From a virus, in IMG/VR virus record IMGVR_UViG_3300044960_000145, positions 1 to 34,057 of that record: a stretch of DNA of 34,057 bases. One strand, 5' to 3'. Shown here one piece after another: positions 14,203 to 21,511 of the stretch. Made by a program: the position numbers and the translations under genes. The notes under the pieces were generated by a model. That model saw only the letters and a program-made list of their open reading frames with translations, was not told the DNA's origin and made no database searches. Within the stretch, counting starts at the first letter, position 1. The number at the start of each line of letters is the position of its first letter.

Positions 14203-14678
14203 TCACCTCCGGCGTGCACGCGCACGCTGCGCCTCACGTCGCTGGTCGCGCAACGCGGCGTTCATCTGCCGCACGTACTCGGCGATCTCCACCGGCCACA
14301 TCTCGTCGAGATCCTGCGGCCGGAGCCCAAAGAACTTGGTCAGCTGCGGGAGCTGCTTTCGGAGCGCCCGTCGAGGTCGGCTTTTGGGTCGTCTTCCGCC
14401 TCGTCGACCGCCTCGACGTCGCTGTCGTACGTGACCTGACGTGCGACCGTCTCGTACATGAGGGTCGTTTCGCCGGCCTGCCGGCGGGCCATCCACACGA
14501 CCGCGGCGATCACGTCGATGTCAGGGTCGGTCGACGCCGCCGTGAACAGGCCCTGCACAGAGAAACCGGTAGCGCGGCGCAGCATCGACGCGTCGAGCGC
14601 GTTCACTTCCCCGGCACGCAACGTGTACGCGCTGCCGTCGAGCCGGATCGTGATCTCGGCGTCGGTCTTCGCCATCAT
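14203..14678 (-). CDS. Tail assembly chaperone GT (by -1 frameshift)
   Basis: Ribosomes that slip back one base on CCCAAAA (14388-14382) leave the G frame after 99 codons and read 59 more to the stop at 14203, giving about 158 residues. The added T part contains KQLPQLTKFFGLRPQDLDEM and then a basic C-terminus (RREAQRARARRR). There is no good independent start for T and it runs up to the tape measure start. This matches the conserved translational fusion upstream of tape measure genes in long-tailed phages. Confidence 0.87.
14340..14678 (-). CDS. Tail assembly chaperone G
   Basis: The 112-residue protein precedes the tape measure and is the unshifted product of the lambda G/GT-type chaperone pair. 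It contains an Ala-rich helical region (VNALDASMLRRATGFSVQGL) and an acidic C-terminus (EAVDEAEDDPKAD) that overlaps the slippery site. GAGGGAG lies right next to tandem ATG codons, so the second ATG (14675) may be the true start. It keeps the tape measure soluble and helps recruit tail tube subunits; it is not in the virion. Confidence 0.88.
   Translation of the reverse strand: MMAKTDAEITIRLDGSAYTLRAGEVNALDASMLRRATGFSVQGLFTAASTDPDIDVIAAVVWMARRQAGETTLMYETVARQVTYDSDVEAVDEAEDDPKADLDGRSESSSRS
14382..14388 (-). promoter_or_regulatory. -1 programmed frameshift site (CCCAAAA)
   Basis: On the minus strand the G frame reads C CCA AAA, an exact X XXY YYZ heptamer, and the next codons in the -1 frame begin AGC CGA. 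Both tRNAs keep their codon-anticodon pairing at the first two positions after slipping. It lies 13 codons before the end of the G frame. Confidence 0.88.
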
Positions 14679-14688
14679 CTCCCTCTCG

Positions 14689-15201
14689 TCAGCGTTCTGC
14701 CTTGCGGGCGAGCTGGTCTATCAGCCGCTCGTACTCCGACACGAACTCGTCGCGTGTGCGGCGGATCGCCCAATACAAGAACCGGTCGGCTGCTCCGCCC
14801 CTCCACTGGTTGCCGCCCCATTCGGGGAACTGGTTCCAGCCGAGCACGAGCCCACGGGACGTGTTCCGTGCGATGTTGTGCTGCGCACCGAAGTTCGCGC
14901 CGAGAGCGAACGGATACCGTGCGCCGCCGAGACTGACCTTCGCGTACCGTTGCTCGCCGCCTGCCTTTACCGACGGTGCGGACTTCGCGGCGACGCCGCC
15001 GAGCGAGAGGGCCCGGTCGCGTGCTGCCGACGCAACAATCTCCGCAGCGGACTTGTTCGCCTTGCGCAACTCGCGCGGCATCGACTGGTCGATGTCCCGC
15101 AACGCACGCTGAAACTCGGTCAGCCCGCGTACCTCGACCGCGTCGCGCGACACGGTACGGGACGTGCTGCCCCGCGCACGCGACGCACGGACCGGAGGCA
15201 T
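14689..15201 (-). CDS. Head-tail joining protein, HK97 gp10-like
   Basis: This protein has 170 residues, with RGLTEFQRALRDID near the start, a long helix with SAAEIVASAARDRA, and a conserved-looking PFALGANFGAQHN/FPEWGG segment. This pattern matches the HK97 gp10-like tail-component family found between connector and major tail genes. Here it lies just after the major tail protein in transcription order, which is a small departure from the common order. The ATG abuts the upstream stop (TAGATG). Confidence 0.7.
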   Translation of the reverse strand: MPPVRASRARGSTSRTVSRDAVEVRGLTEFQRALRDIDQSMPRELRKANKSAAEIVASAARDRALSLGGVAAKSAPSVKAGGEQRYAKVSLGGARYPFALGANFGAQHNIARNTSRGLVLGWNQFPEWGGNQWRGGAADRFLYWAIRRTRDEFVSEYERLIDQLARKAER

Positions 15202-16143
15202 CTACGGGGTGCTGTCGGCGTTCACGAGCACGGCGGTGATTGCTGCCGCGTCCGACGTGCCGGACACGCACGTGAACGGCAACGGCTGCTCGAGGACCTC
15301 GCGTGCGACCTGCGGTGTCTCGCCGTCGAACTCGACGTTCATCGTGATCGTCAGCTGCGCGGACGCGCCCGCATTGAACGTGAGCACCACCGCCGCTTCG
15401 GTCAAGTTCACATACCGTTCGTACGCGGTGAGCGACTCGAAGTCGGCCGAGATAGTCCCCGAATAGTCGCGGACATCAGACTCGAGCGGCTCCTTCGGCC
15501 GTGCCGGGTTCGTCGCCGAGATCCGATGCCGGTCGGTACCGAGGTTGTTGTTCCCCGACAGCGAGAAGCTGCGGATATCGACCGCTCCCGCAGCGATCGT
15601 CAGACTCCCGTGCACGAACGTGAACGGCGACCAGCCCGTCGGGTACGACACCGCGGCGAGCGACTGTGCCCGGTCCTCGTGGGTGCCGTACAGCGAGCAG
15701 GTCAACATCGCGAGCTCGCCGACCTCGGCGGCAAGTTCCCACTCGGTGATCTTGCAGCCGAGGTACGAGAACGCGCGGGTGACGCCGCCGGTGTCGGTGC
15801 GGCCGACCTGCACAGTCAGGCTCTTGTCGTCGAGAAGCCCCGGCGTGAACGTGTGCGTGTACGGGTTCGTGCCGGTCGTGTTGACCGCACCGAACATGTG
15901 CTTGAACAGCAGGCCGGTGCCTTGCGGCGCGAGTTCGATCGTGAAGTCGCCGGCGACACGCTGCACGCCGCCGTGCACACGGTGACGGGTACGGCGGCCG
16001 TTACGGTACGCCTGCGAGAAGATCCGTTCGACCTCGAGCTTCAGCGACTCTTCGGTGAACTCGAAGAACCTGGTCGGGGCCTGGTAAGTCCCGTACGTGA
16101 CCTCTTCGCCGATGCCGAGCTGTGCGTCGAGCAAGGTAGCCAT
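15202..16143 (-). CDS. Major tail tube protein
   Basis: The 313-residue protein starts MATLLDAQLGIGEEVTYGTY, the typical opening of tail tube subunits of the actinophage kind, and contains the arms and loops expected of such a beta-barrel (FTPGLLDDKSLTVQVGR, then YLGCKITEWELAAEVGELAM near residues 127-146). The second half appears to be an additional beta domain. It polymerises around the tape measure to form the tail tube. Position upstream of G/GT and the tape measure supports the call. Confidence 0.88.
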   Translation of the reverse strand: MATLLDAQLGIGEEVTYGTYQAPTRFFEFTEESLKLEVERIFSQAYRNGRRTRHRVHGGVQRVAGDFTIELAPQGTGLLFKHMFGAVNTTGTNPYTHTFTPGLLDDKSLTVQVGRTDTGGVTRAFSYLGCKITEWELAAEVGELAMLTCSLYGTHEDRAQSLAAVSYPTGWSPFTFVHGSLTIAAGAVDIRSFSLSGNNNLGTDRHRISATNPARPKEPLESDVRDYSGTISADFESLTAYERYVNLTEAAVVLTFNAGASAQLTITMNVEFDGETPQVAREVLEQPLPFTCVSGTSDAAAITAVLVNADSTP

Positions 16144-16317
16144 CTACTCGCCCTTCTTCGTCTTGGCCGGTTCGGCCGGCTGCCAGTGGGTTGACAGCCG
16201 CGCTGCGATGTCGTCGGGGACGTCGATCGTCTCGCCCGGCTTCGCGGACCATTCACGGTCGCCGGCGACGATCGTTTCGCCGTCGCCGAGCGGCCCTACA
16301 TACGTCACGCGCATCAT
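16144..16317 (-). CDS. Small head-tail region protein (57 aa)
   Basis: ATG 16317 has AGGAG 3 nt upstream and the stop is directly followed by the major tail ATG (TAGATGG). The 57-residue product reads VTYVGPLGDGETIVAGDREW, with GETIDVPDDIAARL, then a basic Lys-rich end. Short proteins with this VxYVGP...V.VP...A..L layout are common in connector regions of siphoviruses, often unnamed. It may help head-tail joining. The coding evidence is strong although the gene is short. Confidence 0.75.
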   Translation of the reverse strand: MMRVTYVGPLGDGETIVAGDREWSAKPGETIDVPDDIAARLSTHWQPAEPAKTKKGE

Positions 16318-16323
16318 TCGCTC

Positions 16324-16767
16324 CTATGCGAGTCGGGTGTGGACTGTTACCCGCGCAGACATGGCGGCCTGCCACCCTTCGCTGCCGGGGAACACGTCCG
16401 GTCCTTCGACCTGGCCGATCTGCGCCCACAGGACGCCGTCGAGTGATGTGAGGCCGGGATCGTCGGCGCAGATGTCGTCGAGCGCCTGGAAGAACTCTTG
16501 GACGCGTGCGCGGGCCTCCGCCGCGGTGGCCTGGCCCGGCATGTCGGCACGGAAGAACACGGTCACGTCGAACGTGTCGTCGCGTGCTTTGCGGCCGGTC
16601 TTCATCGTCGGGACGTCGTTAGCGACCGGTTCGATCGGGCCGATGACGACCGCTTCACGTTCGAGGAGCCGCTCGTCGAGACCGTCCAGCACTTGGACGG
16701 TGAGGCGTGCGGCGAGCAGCTCGACGAGCCGCGCGACCGTCTCAGCTCGGATACACGCAGTCGCCAT
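16324..16767 (-). CDS. Tail terminator / tail completion protein
   Basis: The 147-residue protein has a mixed alpha/beta pattern (VARLVELLAARLTVQVLDGL at the start, then DDTFDVTVFFRADMPGQ, then WQAAMSARVTVHTRL) that fits the lambda gpU-like tail terminator fold. It lies between connector and major tail genes, where the terminator normally is. The terminator caps the finished tail tube and joins it to the head. The function is based on order and fold pattern. Confidence 0.7.
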   Translation of the reverse strand: MATACIRAETVARLVELLAARLTVQVLDGLDERLLEREAVVIGPIEPVANDVPTMKTGRKARDDTFDVTVFFRADMPGQATAAEARARVQEFFQALDDICADDPGLTSLDGVLWAQIGQVEGPDVFPGSEGWQAAMSARVTVHTRLA

Positions 16768-16769
16768 CT

Positions 16770-17639
16770 CTACGCGATTCCGAATCGCATCGAGTAGCGG
16801 TCGAGGACCGCGTCGATCTCGGGGTCGCCGGTCGCGGTCACGCCCGGCGTCGCGAGCCGGTACGTAGCGCCGTTATCGGCCGTGAACGACACGGCCCGGT
16901 CCGGGATCGCAGAGCGGGCCATGTGGTGGCGGGCCCGGATGCGGCGGACCGCCGCACGTTTCACGTCAGCAGGCGGCCGGTCGAGTCCATGCTCGTATGC
17001 GACGACGATGTTGCGGATGCCGGCCGGGAACGTTGCGCCGTCGGTGCGGACGATGCGGCCCGACCGGTCGGCCGCGAGCGCCGCGAGTTCCGACGCGTCG
17101 AACTCGTTGAAGTCTGTGCCCGTGTAGACGCGGACCGACCGGACCGACCGGACGTACGGGTGCGGGACCACGATCGTCGAGCGGCCGGTACCGTCGACAC
17201 GTTCGCGCGCGAACCGAGGCACGAACGCCAGCCCGCAGATCTGTTCGAACTCGTCCTCGACTTCGCGACGCACCTGCTTCAACTGTTCGGCGCTGGCAGC
17301 TTCGAGTGACGGTTCGCCTGTCTTGATGTCGCCGACGTCGCAGTAGACGCCGCCGACGATCTCGTGTGTCGTGACCGCACGTGTCTCGGACCCGACTGTC
17401 CAGGTCGCGGTGAGCAGCTCAAGCTGGGCGAGTTGCGCTGCGGTCGCGGTGACGGTGTAGGTACCGGTCGTGCCGACCTCGGACGCGGCGGTGCCGTCAG
17501 CGATGACGACAGTGCCGTCGGCTTTCGTGACACCGACGGTGACGGTCAGCCCGGAGGCGGGGTCGCCGTCGCTGTCGCGGATCGTTGTTTGGATGCTGCC
17601 GGCGACGCCGCGCAGCAGCTGCTGGTCGGCGACCGGCAT
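16770..17639 (-). CDS. Head-tail connector with N-terminal Ig-like domain
   Basis: The 289-residue protein has two parts. Residues 1-92 are Thr/Val/Asp-rich beta strands (GLTVTVGVTKADGTVVIADG), an immunoglobulin-like fold often displayed on phage surfaces. Residues about 99-289 start with CDVGDIKTGEPSLE and contain the helical core and the conserved-looking PHPYVRSVRSVRVY and VKRAAVRRIRARH segments of Gp6-type head-tail adaptor proteins. It probably forms a ring under the portal. The Ig-like extension on an adaptor is not universal. Confidence 0.8.
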   Translation of the reverse strand: MPVADQQLLRGVAGSIQTTIRDSDGDPASGLTVTVGVTKADGTVVIADGTAASEVGTTGTYTVTATAAQLAQLELLTATWTVGSETRAVTTHEIVGGVYCDVGDIKTGEPSLEAASAEQLKQVRREVEDEFEQICGLAFVPRFARERVDGTGRSTIVVPHPYVRSVRSVRVYTGTDFNEFDASELAALAADRSGRIVRTDGATFPAGIRNIVVAYEHGLDRPPADVKRAAVRRIRARHHMARSAIPDRAVSFTADNGATYRLATPGVTATGDPEIDAVLDRYSMRFGIA

Positions 17640-17642
17640 CGG

Positions 17643-17849
17643 TCAGCCCTTCCGGGCCCGCGGTTTCGCGGGCGTTGCCCGTTCCGGCACAGGTTCGGCT
17701 GCCGTGGTCTCGGTACGGTCGTCGGCTCCGGTGAGCCGCGCGATCTCGCGCCGTACCTGCGCGGCACGGTCGGCGTTGCCGTCGGCGACGTAGCCGGCGA
17801 GTTCGCGCTTGAGCGCGGCGACAAGGCCGTCGGGGGACGGTTCCGACAT
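17643..17849 (-). CDS. Small protein after capsid gene (68 aa)
   Basis: ATG 17849 is chosen because AGGAAGGAG lies 8 nt upstream and because a longer start (ATG 17921) would place a terminator-like hairpin inside the gene. The 68-residue product has a helix (LVAALKRELAGYVADGNADR and following) and an Ala/Pro/Arg-rich tail. Small proteins of this type, with a helix of the form L..EL..Y...GN..RA..V..E..R, often follow the capsid gene in actinophages. Function unknown. Confidence 0.7.
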   Translation of the reverse strand: MSEPSPDGLVAALKRELAGYVADGNADRAAQVRREIARLTGADDRTETTAAEPVPERATPAKPRARKG

Positions 17850-17876
17850 CGGTCTGTCTCCTTCCTGGCGGACGAC

Positions 17877-17910
17877 GACCCGGTCCCCCTCCGGAGAGAG
17901 GAACCGGGTC
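17877..17910 (-). terminator. Hairpin after the capsid gene
   Basis: GACCCGGT (17877-17884) pairs with ACCGGGTC (17903-17910) around an inner CTCCGGAG. It is 22 nt past the capsid stop on the minus strand and has no U-tract. It probably reduces read-through or stabilises the capsid mRNA, giving more capsid than downstream proteins. Confidence 0.6.
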
Positions 17911-17931
17911 GTGAGCGCCATCAGCCCAGCC

Positions 17932-19305
17932 TCAGAAGGTCGGGGTGACGAGCCCGGTGCCGGAGATGGTTCCGTGCGCCGACGGGTAGCGGCCGGCCGT
18001 GAAGGCGCTGTAGCCGAACACGACGAGCTTCACGGTCAGGCTTCCGGCCTGGGTCTGCTCGGCCCGGACAGTGAGCGGAGCGTTCGGCTCCTCCCACAGG
18101 TGCAGCTCGGAGGCGGTGACGCCGAGGATCACGTCCTCGTTCGTGCCGGCACCGAGGTTCGTCGGGATGTTCCCGTCGAGGACGACCGGGACGCCGAACA
18201 GCTGCCGGTTCATCGCCTCGTAGCTCGTGTCGCCGGCGTTGCCCGCAACCTGCGGGGCCGTGCCGGGGAACTGGACGAGCGGGAACGACGTGCCGAGCTC
18301 CTTCGCGATCCACCACCAGCGACGCGGGTGCATCACGAAGTGGGAGATGCCGAGGAACACCGCCGCCTGGATCTGCTGGATCAGGTCGGCGAGCTTCGGG
18401 TACAGCTCGGCTGCGGTCGGCGACGCGTCCGTGTACGTGACCGCGACGATCCCGGACGTGGACCGGATGCCGAGGTGCGTACCGGAAGTGCCGTCAGCGT
18501 TGAGGATCTGACGGTCCAGCTCGGTGTTGTACGCACGGACGAGGTCCTCGAGGACGATCGTGTCGATCCCGGTGCCACGGTCGATGGCCTGCCGCGACAC
18601 GTCCTGCTGGCCGGCGATCGTACGGACGTTCACGGTGAGGAGCGTGTCGTCCGCGTCGGTCTCCTGCACCGCCGAGTTCTCCGTCGCCTGCGCCGCGACC
18701 GCAGTACCGGTCGTGATCCGCGAGATGTTCACGGTCATTCCGGCCGACGGCAACGGATGCGCGTTGGCGATGTCGGCGACGGGACGGCCGGCACGCCGCA
18801 GCGGAGCGACGAGGTCGGTGAGGTACTGCGGGACGACGAGGCCGGTGAACGCGCCGGTACCGACGTCGCGGGTCTCGACGTCGGCGGTCTCCGCCAGGTG
18901 GCGACGAATCCGGTCCTCTGCGGCCGGGTCATCATGCCGGTTGATGAGGTCGCGGAAGAACGAGACGCCGCGCCGCTCAGCCTCGGCCGAGTAGGTGCGG
19001 GGTTCGTTCGTCACGCGTACCGGCTGCTCGCGGGTGTCGCCGAACCGTTCGGCGGACTCGCGGGCCGCACGTTCGCGGGTCTGCGCGTCCTCGATCGCGG
19101 CGATGCGCTCGTCGAGCTGGCCGATCGCCGTGTCGTGCTCGTCGAGCGACCGTCGGACGGCGTCGAACCGTGCGGCCTCGTCTTCGTTGAGGTCGCGGTT
19201 CTCGGCCGCGGGGCCCTCGAGGATCGAGTCGAGTTCGGCCTGGGCGGCCTGCCGCTGGTCGTATCGGGCGCGCCGCTGGGCGCGCAGGACATCAATGAGA
19301 TCCAT
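17932..19305 (-). CDS. Major capsid protein, HK97 fold
   Basis: The protein has 457 residues. Residues 1-95 are helical and highly charged (coiled coil), the HK97 delta domain that acts as an in-line scaffold and is cut off by the protease. The rest has HK97 features: VPQYLTDLV, the E-loop region, TVNVRTIAGQQDVSRQAIDR, the long spine helix LVRAYNTELDRQIL, GISHFVMHPRRWW and the C-terminal FGYSAFTAGRYP. GGGAGGAG lies 6 nt before the ATG. It forms the icosahedral shell. Protease and portal genes directly upstream complete the standard set. Confidence 0.95.
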   Translation of the reverse strand: MDLIDVLRAQRRARYDQRQAAQAELDSILEGPAAENRDLNEDEAARFDAVRRSLDEHDTAIGQLDERIAAIEDAQTRERAARESAERFGDTREQPVRVTNEPRTYSAEAERRGVSFFRDLINRHDDPAAEDRIRRHLAETADVETRDVGTGAFTGLVVPQYLTDLVAPLRRAGRPVADIANAHPLPSAGMTVNISRITTGTAVAAQATENSAVQETDADDTLLTVNVRTIAGQQDVSRQAIDRGTGIDTIVLEDLVRAYNTELDRQILNADGTSGTHLGIRSTSGIVAVTYTDASPTAAELYPKLADLIQQIQAAVFLGISHFVMHPRRWWWIAKELGTSFPLVQFPGTAPQVAGNAGDTSYEAMNRQLFGVPVVLDGNIPTNLGAGTNEDVILGVTASELHLWEEPNAPLTVRAEQTQAGSLTVKLVVFGYSAFTAGRYPSAHGTISGTGLVTPTF

Positions 19306-19421
19306 CGGATCTCCTCCCTTCAGTGATGAGGGTTCGGTGCTGCTTGCCCGAGTGGTGGCACGCGAGTGGTGGCCTCAACGAGAGGCTCCGGCTTGCGACT
19401 CCGGCTCGAGAGAACGCCGCG
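19306..19421. other. Intergenic region before the capsid gene
   Basis: This 116-bp gap is the largest inside the structural block. It contains an 11-bp direct repeat CGAGTGGTGGC (19349-19359 and 19363-19373) with a 14-bp period, and CTCCGGCT twice (19386-19415 region). A GC-rich hairpin GCCGCC...GGCGGT lies near 19420-19437 next to the protease stop. I see no convincing -35/-10 pair. It may carry a capsid-boosting promoter or an RNA element. Confidence 0.4.
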
Positions 19422-20177
19422 TTAGGCGGCGGTAACGCGGACCCGATACCGATCGGCCAACGCGGTAGCGAACGACCGCGACATGGCAGGAACGGCAGGT
19501 TCGGGTTGCGAGGTGGGGTCGGCGACGAGTTCCCGCAGCGCGTCGCGTAGCTCGTCGGTGAGCTGGCGGCCGGCGCGCAGCTCGGCGAGTGCTTGCTCGA
19601 GCGCACGGAAGCTGCCGGACGTGGCCGGGTTCGCGCCGGTGTTGACGGCGGAGACGTCACCCTTGTTGAGGTTGACTTCGGTGATCCGCCGCTTCGTGCC
19701 TTCGAGCGCGTTCGACGGCGCGTCGTTGTCGTCGTACCACTCGTCCTTGACGACCCGGAACGCGAACGACATCTCGTCGATGTCGCCACGTTCGGACGCG
19801 ATGAGCAGGTCAGCGACAGGCTGCATACGACGGTCGAGATGCGCCTCGACATGAAGGCCGGTCGGTGACCCTTCGGTGATCTCGGTGAGGGTCATCGTCC
19901 CGGACTTCGTCCGCGCGAGCGTCATCCCGTCATGGTTGACCAAGAACTTTACGTCGGCCTTCTCGCGCAGCGTCTTCTTGAACGCGCCGGCGGCGATGGT
20001 CTCCATCCAGCCCGGCCAGACGCCACCCATGATCGGGTACTCGTACTCGGTGACGGAAGCCATCCCTTCGAACACGAGATGGTCCGGGTCGCGGTCGGAT
20101 GCGCGCAGCTCGAACTGGCGTGCGAACGGGCGGGTCGCGCGCTGCTGCTCGATGTCGAGCAGGAAGTGACGGTCCAT
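19422..20177 (-). CDS. Prohead maturation protease (HK97 family, U35)
   Basis: The 251-residue serine protease carries the family motifs: VKFLVNHDG with His82, and GDIDEMSFAF with Ser137 as nucleophile. The C-terminal third is a helical, charged region often used as a scaffold-binding tail. It digests the capsid delta domain and itself during head maturation. Its ATG directly follows the portal stop (TAGATG) with AGGAG 3 nt upstream of the stop. Confidence 0.93.
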   Translation of the reverse strand: MDRHFLLDIEQQRATRPFARQFELRASDRDPDHLVFEGMASVTEYEYPIMGGVWPGWMETIAAGAFKKTLREKADVKFLVNHDGMTLARTKSGTMTLTEITEGSPTGLHVEAHLDRRMQPVADLLIASERGDIDEMSFAFRVVKDEWYDDNDAPSNALEGTKRRITEVNLNKGDVSAVNTGANPATSGSFRALEQALAELRAGRQLTDELRDALRELVADPTSQPEPAVPAMSRSFATALADRYRVRVTAA

Positions 20178-21359
20178 CTACTGCTCCTGATCAGATTCAA
20201 TCGGGAACGCCCGGTACGGCGGCCACAGGAACTCGCCGCCGGTCCCGTCGGGGATCGGAGCGAGCTCTTCCTTCTCGCGGACTTCGTCGCGGCTCTTCCA
20301 GCCGCCACGGATCGCGATGTCATGCAGCCGGTATCGGGTAAGCGTGTCGGTCCGCAACAGAGCGTCGCGGTTCAGCTTCACGTACCGGTCCGACGGGCCG
20401 CCCGGCAACAGTGCGGTCATGGCCCGCTCAAACCGGACGAGCCACGGATCGAGGTCGTAGGTGAGCAGGTTCAACGATCGTTGCTCGACGTTCTGGTAGG
20501 TGATCGACCCCTGCCCGAGAGTCAGGATGAAGCTCGGGAAGAAGAACCGTGCGATGTCCTCGGCGTTCGCCTTGATCGTCTCGAGGAACTGAGACTCGTT
20601 CGCCGACACCTGAATCGGCTGATAGTCCATGCCGAGGCCGAGCACCGCAGGTTCACGCTTGCCGCGTACCGCGTTCAGGAACCGGTCCTTGATGACCTTC
20701 GCCTGCGTCTCGTCGACCTTCTGTGCCGTCTTCAGGATCGCCGACGGATGCGCGCCCTCGTCGAACCACTGCGCACCGAACGACTGTGCGGCGATCCCAA
20801 GCCCGATACTCAGACGCGCGTACTCGAGGACTGATACACCGACCGGTGCGCCGGGCATCGTCAGGCCGGGTACATGCCACAGGTTCCCAGCCGGGAACTT
20901 GTCGATCGGCTTGCCGTCCACCCGGAACGTCGGCGGCCCCTGCTTCCCGACACGTGTGACCGTGACCTGGTCGGGATGGAGGATCTCGATCTGCGCCGGC
21001 CAGCCGTTCGTGAGCCGCTGCACGATCCCGTACACGTTGCCGCGCATCAGCCACGACACGAACACCTGCCGCCGCCAGCTGATCGCGTCGACCGACTGCG
21101 ACGGAGCCACAAGCAGGCTCGGCGTCGGAGACACAGGTTCGGGTAGCGTGCCACGCTTCTCGTACGCGTCGATCGGCAATGTCGCGGCGATGTCCGCGAT
21201 CAGGTTCACGCACGCCCACACTGCCGACTGCCGCATCGCAGTTTCGGCGGTTACATGCACGCCTGCGATGGTCGGACCGCCACGCAACGATTCGAGAACG
21301 TCCGCGAGCGAATCACCGAACGCGCGCCGTTCGGCGACGGCTTTCCTGATGAGACTCAC
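20178..21359 (-). CDS. Portal protein, HK97 family
   Basis: The product is 393 residues from GTG 21359, the start that follows the stop of the small membrane-protein gene and has AGGG about 4 nt upstream. A longer start (TTG 21407, 409 residues) would overlap that gene. Signatures of HK97-type portals are present: AVWACVNLIADIAATLP, WLMRGNVYGIVQRLTNGWP, GPVGVSVLEYARLSIGLG-like text and LGQGSITYQNVEQRSLNLLTYDL. It forms the dodecameric DNA channel, binds terminase during packaging and the connector after it. Confidence 0.92.
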   Translation of the reverse strand: MSLIRKAVAERRAFGDSLADVLESLRGGPTIAGVHVTAETAMRQSAVWACVNLIADIAATLPIDAYEKRGTLPEPVSPTPSLLVAPSQSVDAISWRRQVFVSWLMRGNVYGIVQRLTNGWPAQIEILHPDQVTVTRVGKQGPPTFRVDGKPIDKFPAGNLWHVPGLTMPGAPVGVSVLEYARLSIGLGIAAQSFGAQWFDEGAHPSAILKTAQKVDETQAKVIKDRFLNAVRGKREPAVLGLGMDYQPIQVSANESQFLETIKANAEDIARFFFPSFILTLGQGSITYQNVEQRSLNLLTYDLDPWLVRFERAMTALLPGGPSDRYVKLNRDALLRTDTLTRYRLHDIAIRGGWKSRDEVREKEELAPIPDGTGGEFLWPPYRAFPIESDQEQ

Positions 21360-21360
21360 G

Positions 21361-21498
21361 TCACCCTGCCAGATATCCGACGGCGACGCAGCCGACGCCT
21401 GCGACAATCAGGCCTGCTGGTACCGCGATCATCGCAGCACCCCACGCGATGAGTCCTATGCCGACAAGTTCGAGCAGCGTCGTCATCGCCTGGCGCAT
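21361..21498 (-). CDS. Small two-helix membrane protein
   Basis: The 45-residue product begins MRQAMTTLLELVGIGLIAWG and continues with AGLIVAGVGCVAVGYLAG, giving two membrane helices joined by a short Pro turn. GAGAGGTGAC lies just upstream of ATG 21498. Small hydrophobic proteins of this kind often lie between terminase and portal genes in actinophages. It ends 1 nt before the portal GTG. Role unknown; portal membrane targeting is a guess. Confidence 0.7.
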   Translation of the reverse strand: MRQAMTTLLELVGIGLIAWGAAMIAVPAGLIVAGVGCVAVGYLAG

Positions 21499-21511
21499 CG
21501 GTCACCTCTCA

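Noticed and set aside
12544-14439. Long rightward open frame (631 codons) opposite the tape measure gene
   Set aside because: It is antisense to a clear tape measure protein, has Arg/Asp-rich low-quality composition and no ribosome site. GC-rich genes commonly leave such open antisense frames.
14203-14496. Independent gene upstream of the tape measure
   Set aside because: No ribosome-binding site or plausible start is present for the first codons, which overlap the G gene. It is explained as the -1 frame part of the GT fusion.
17809-19326. Rightward open frame of 505 codons opposite the major capsid gene
   Set aside because: It is antisense to a well-supported HK97 capsid gene and its product is rich in Arg, Asp and Gly without domain features.
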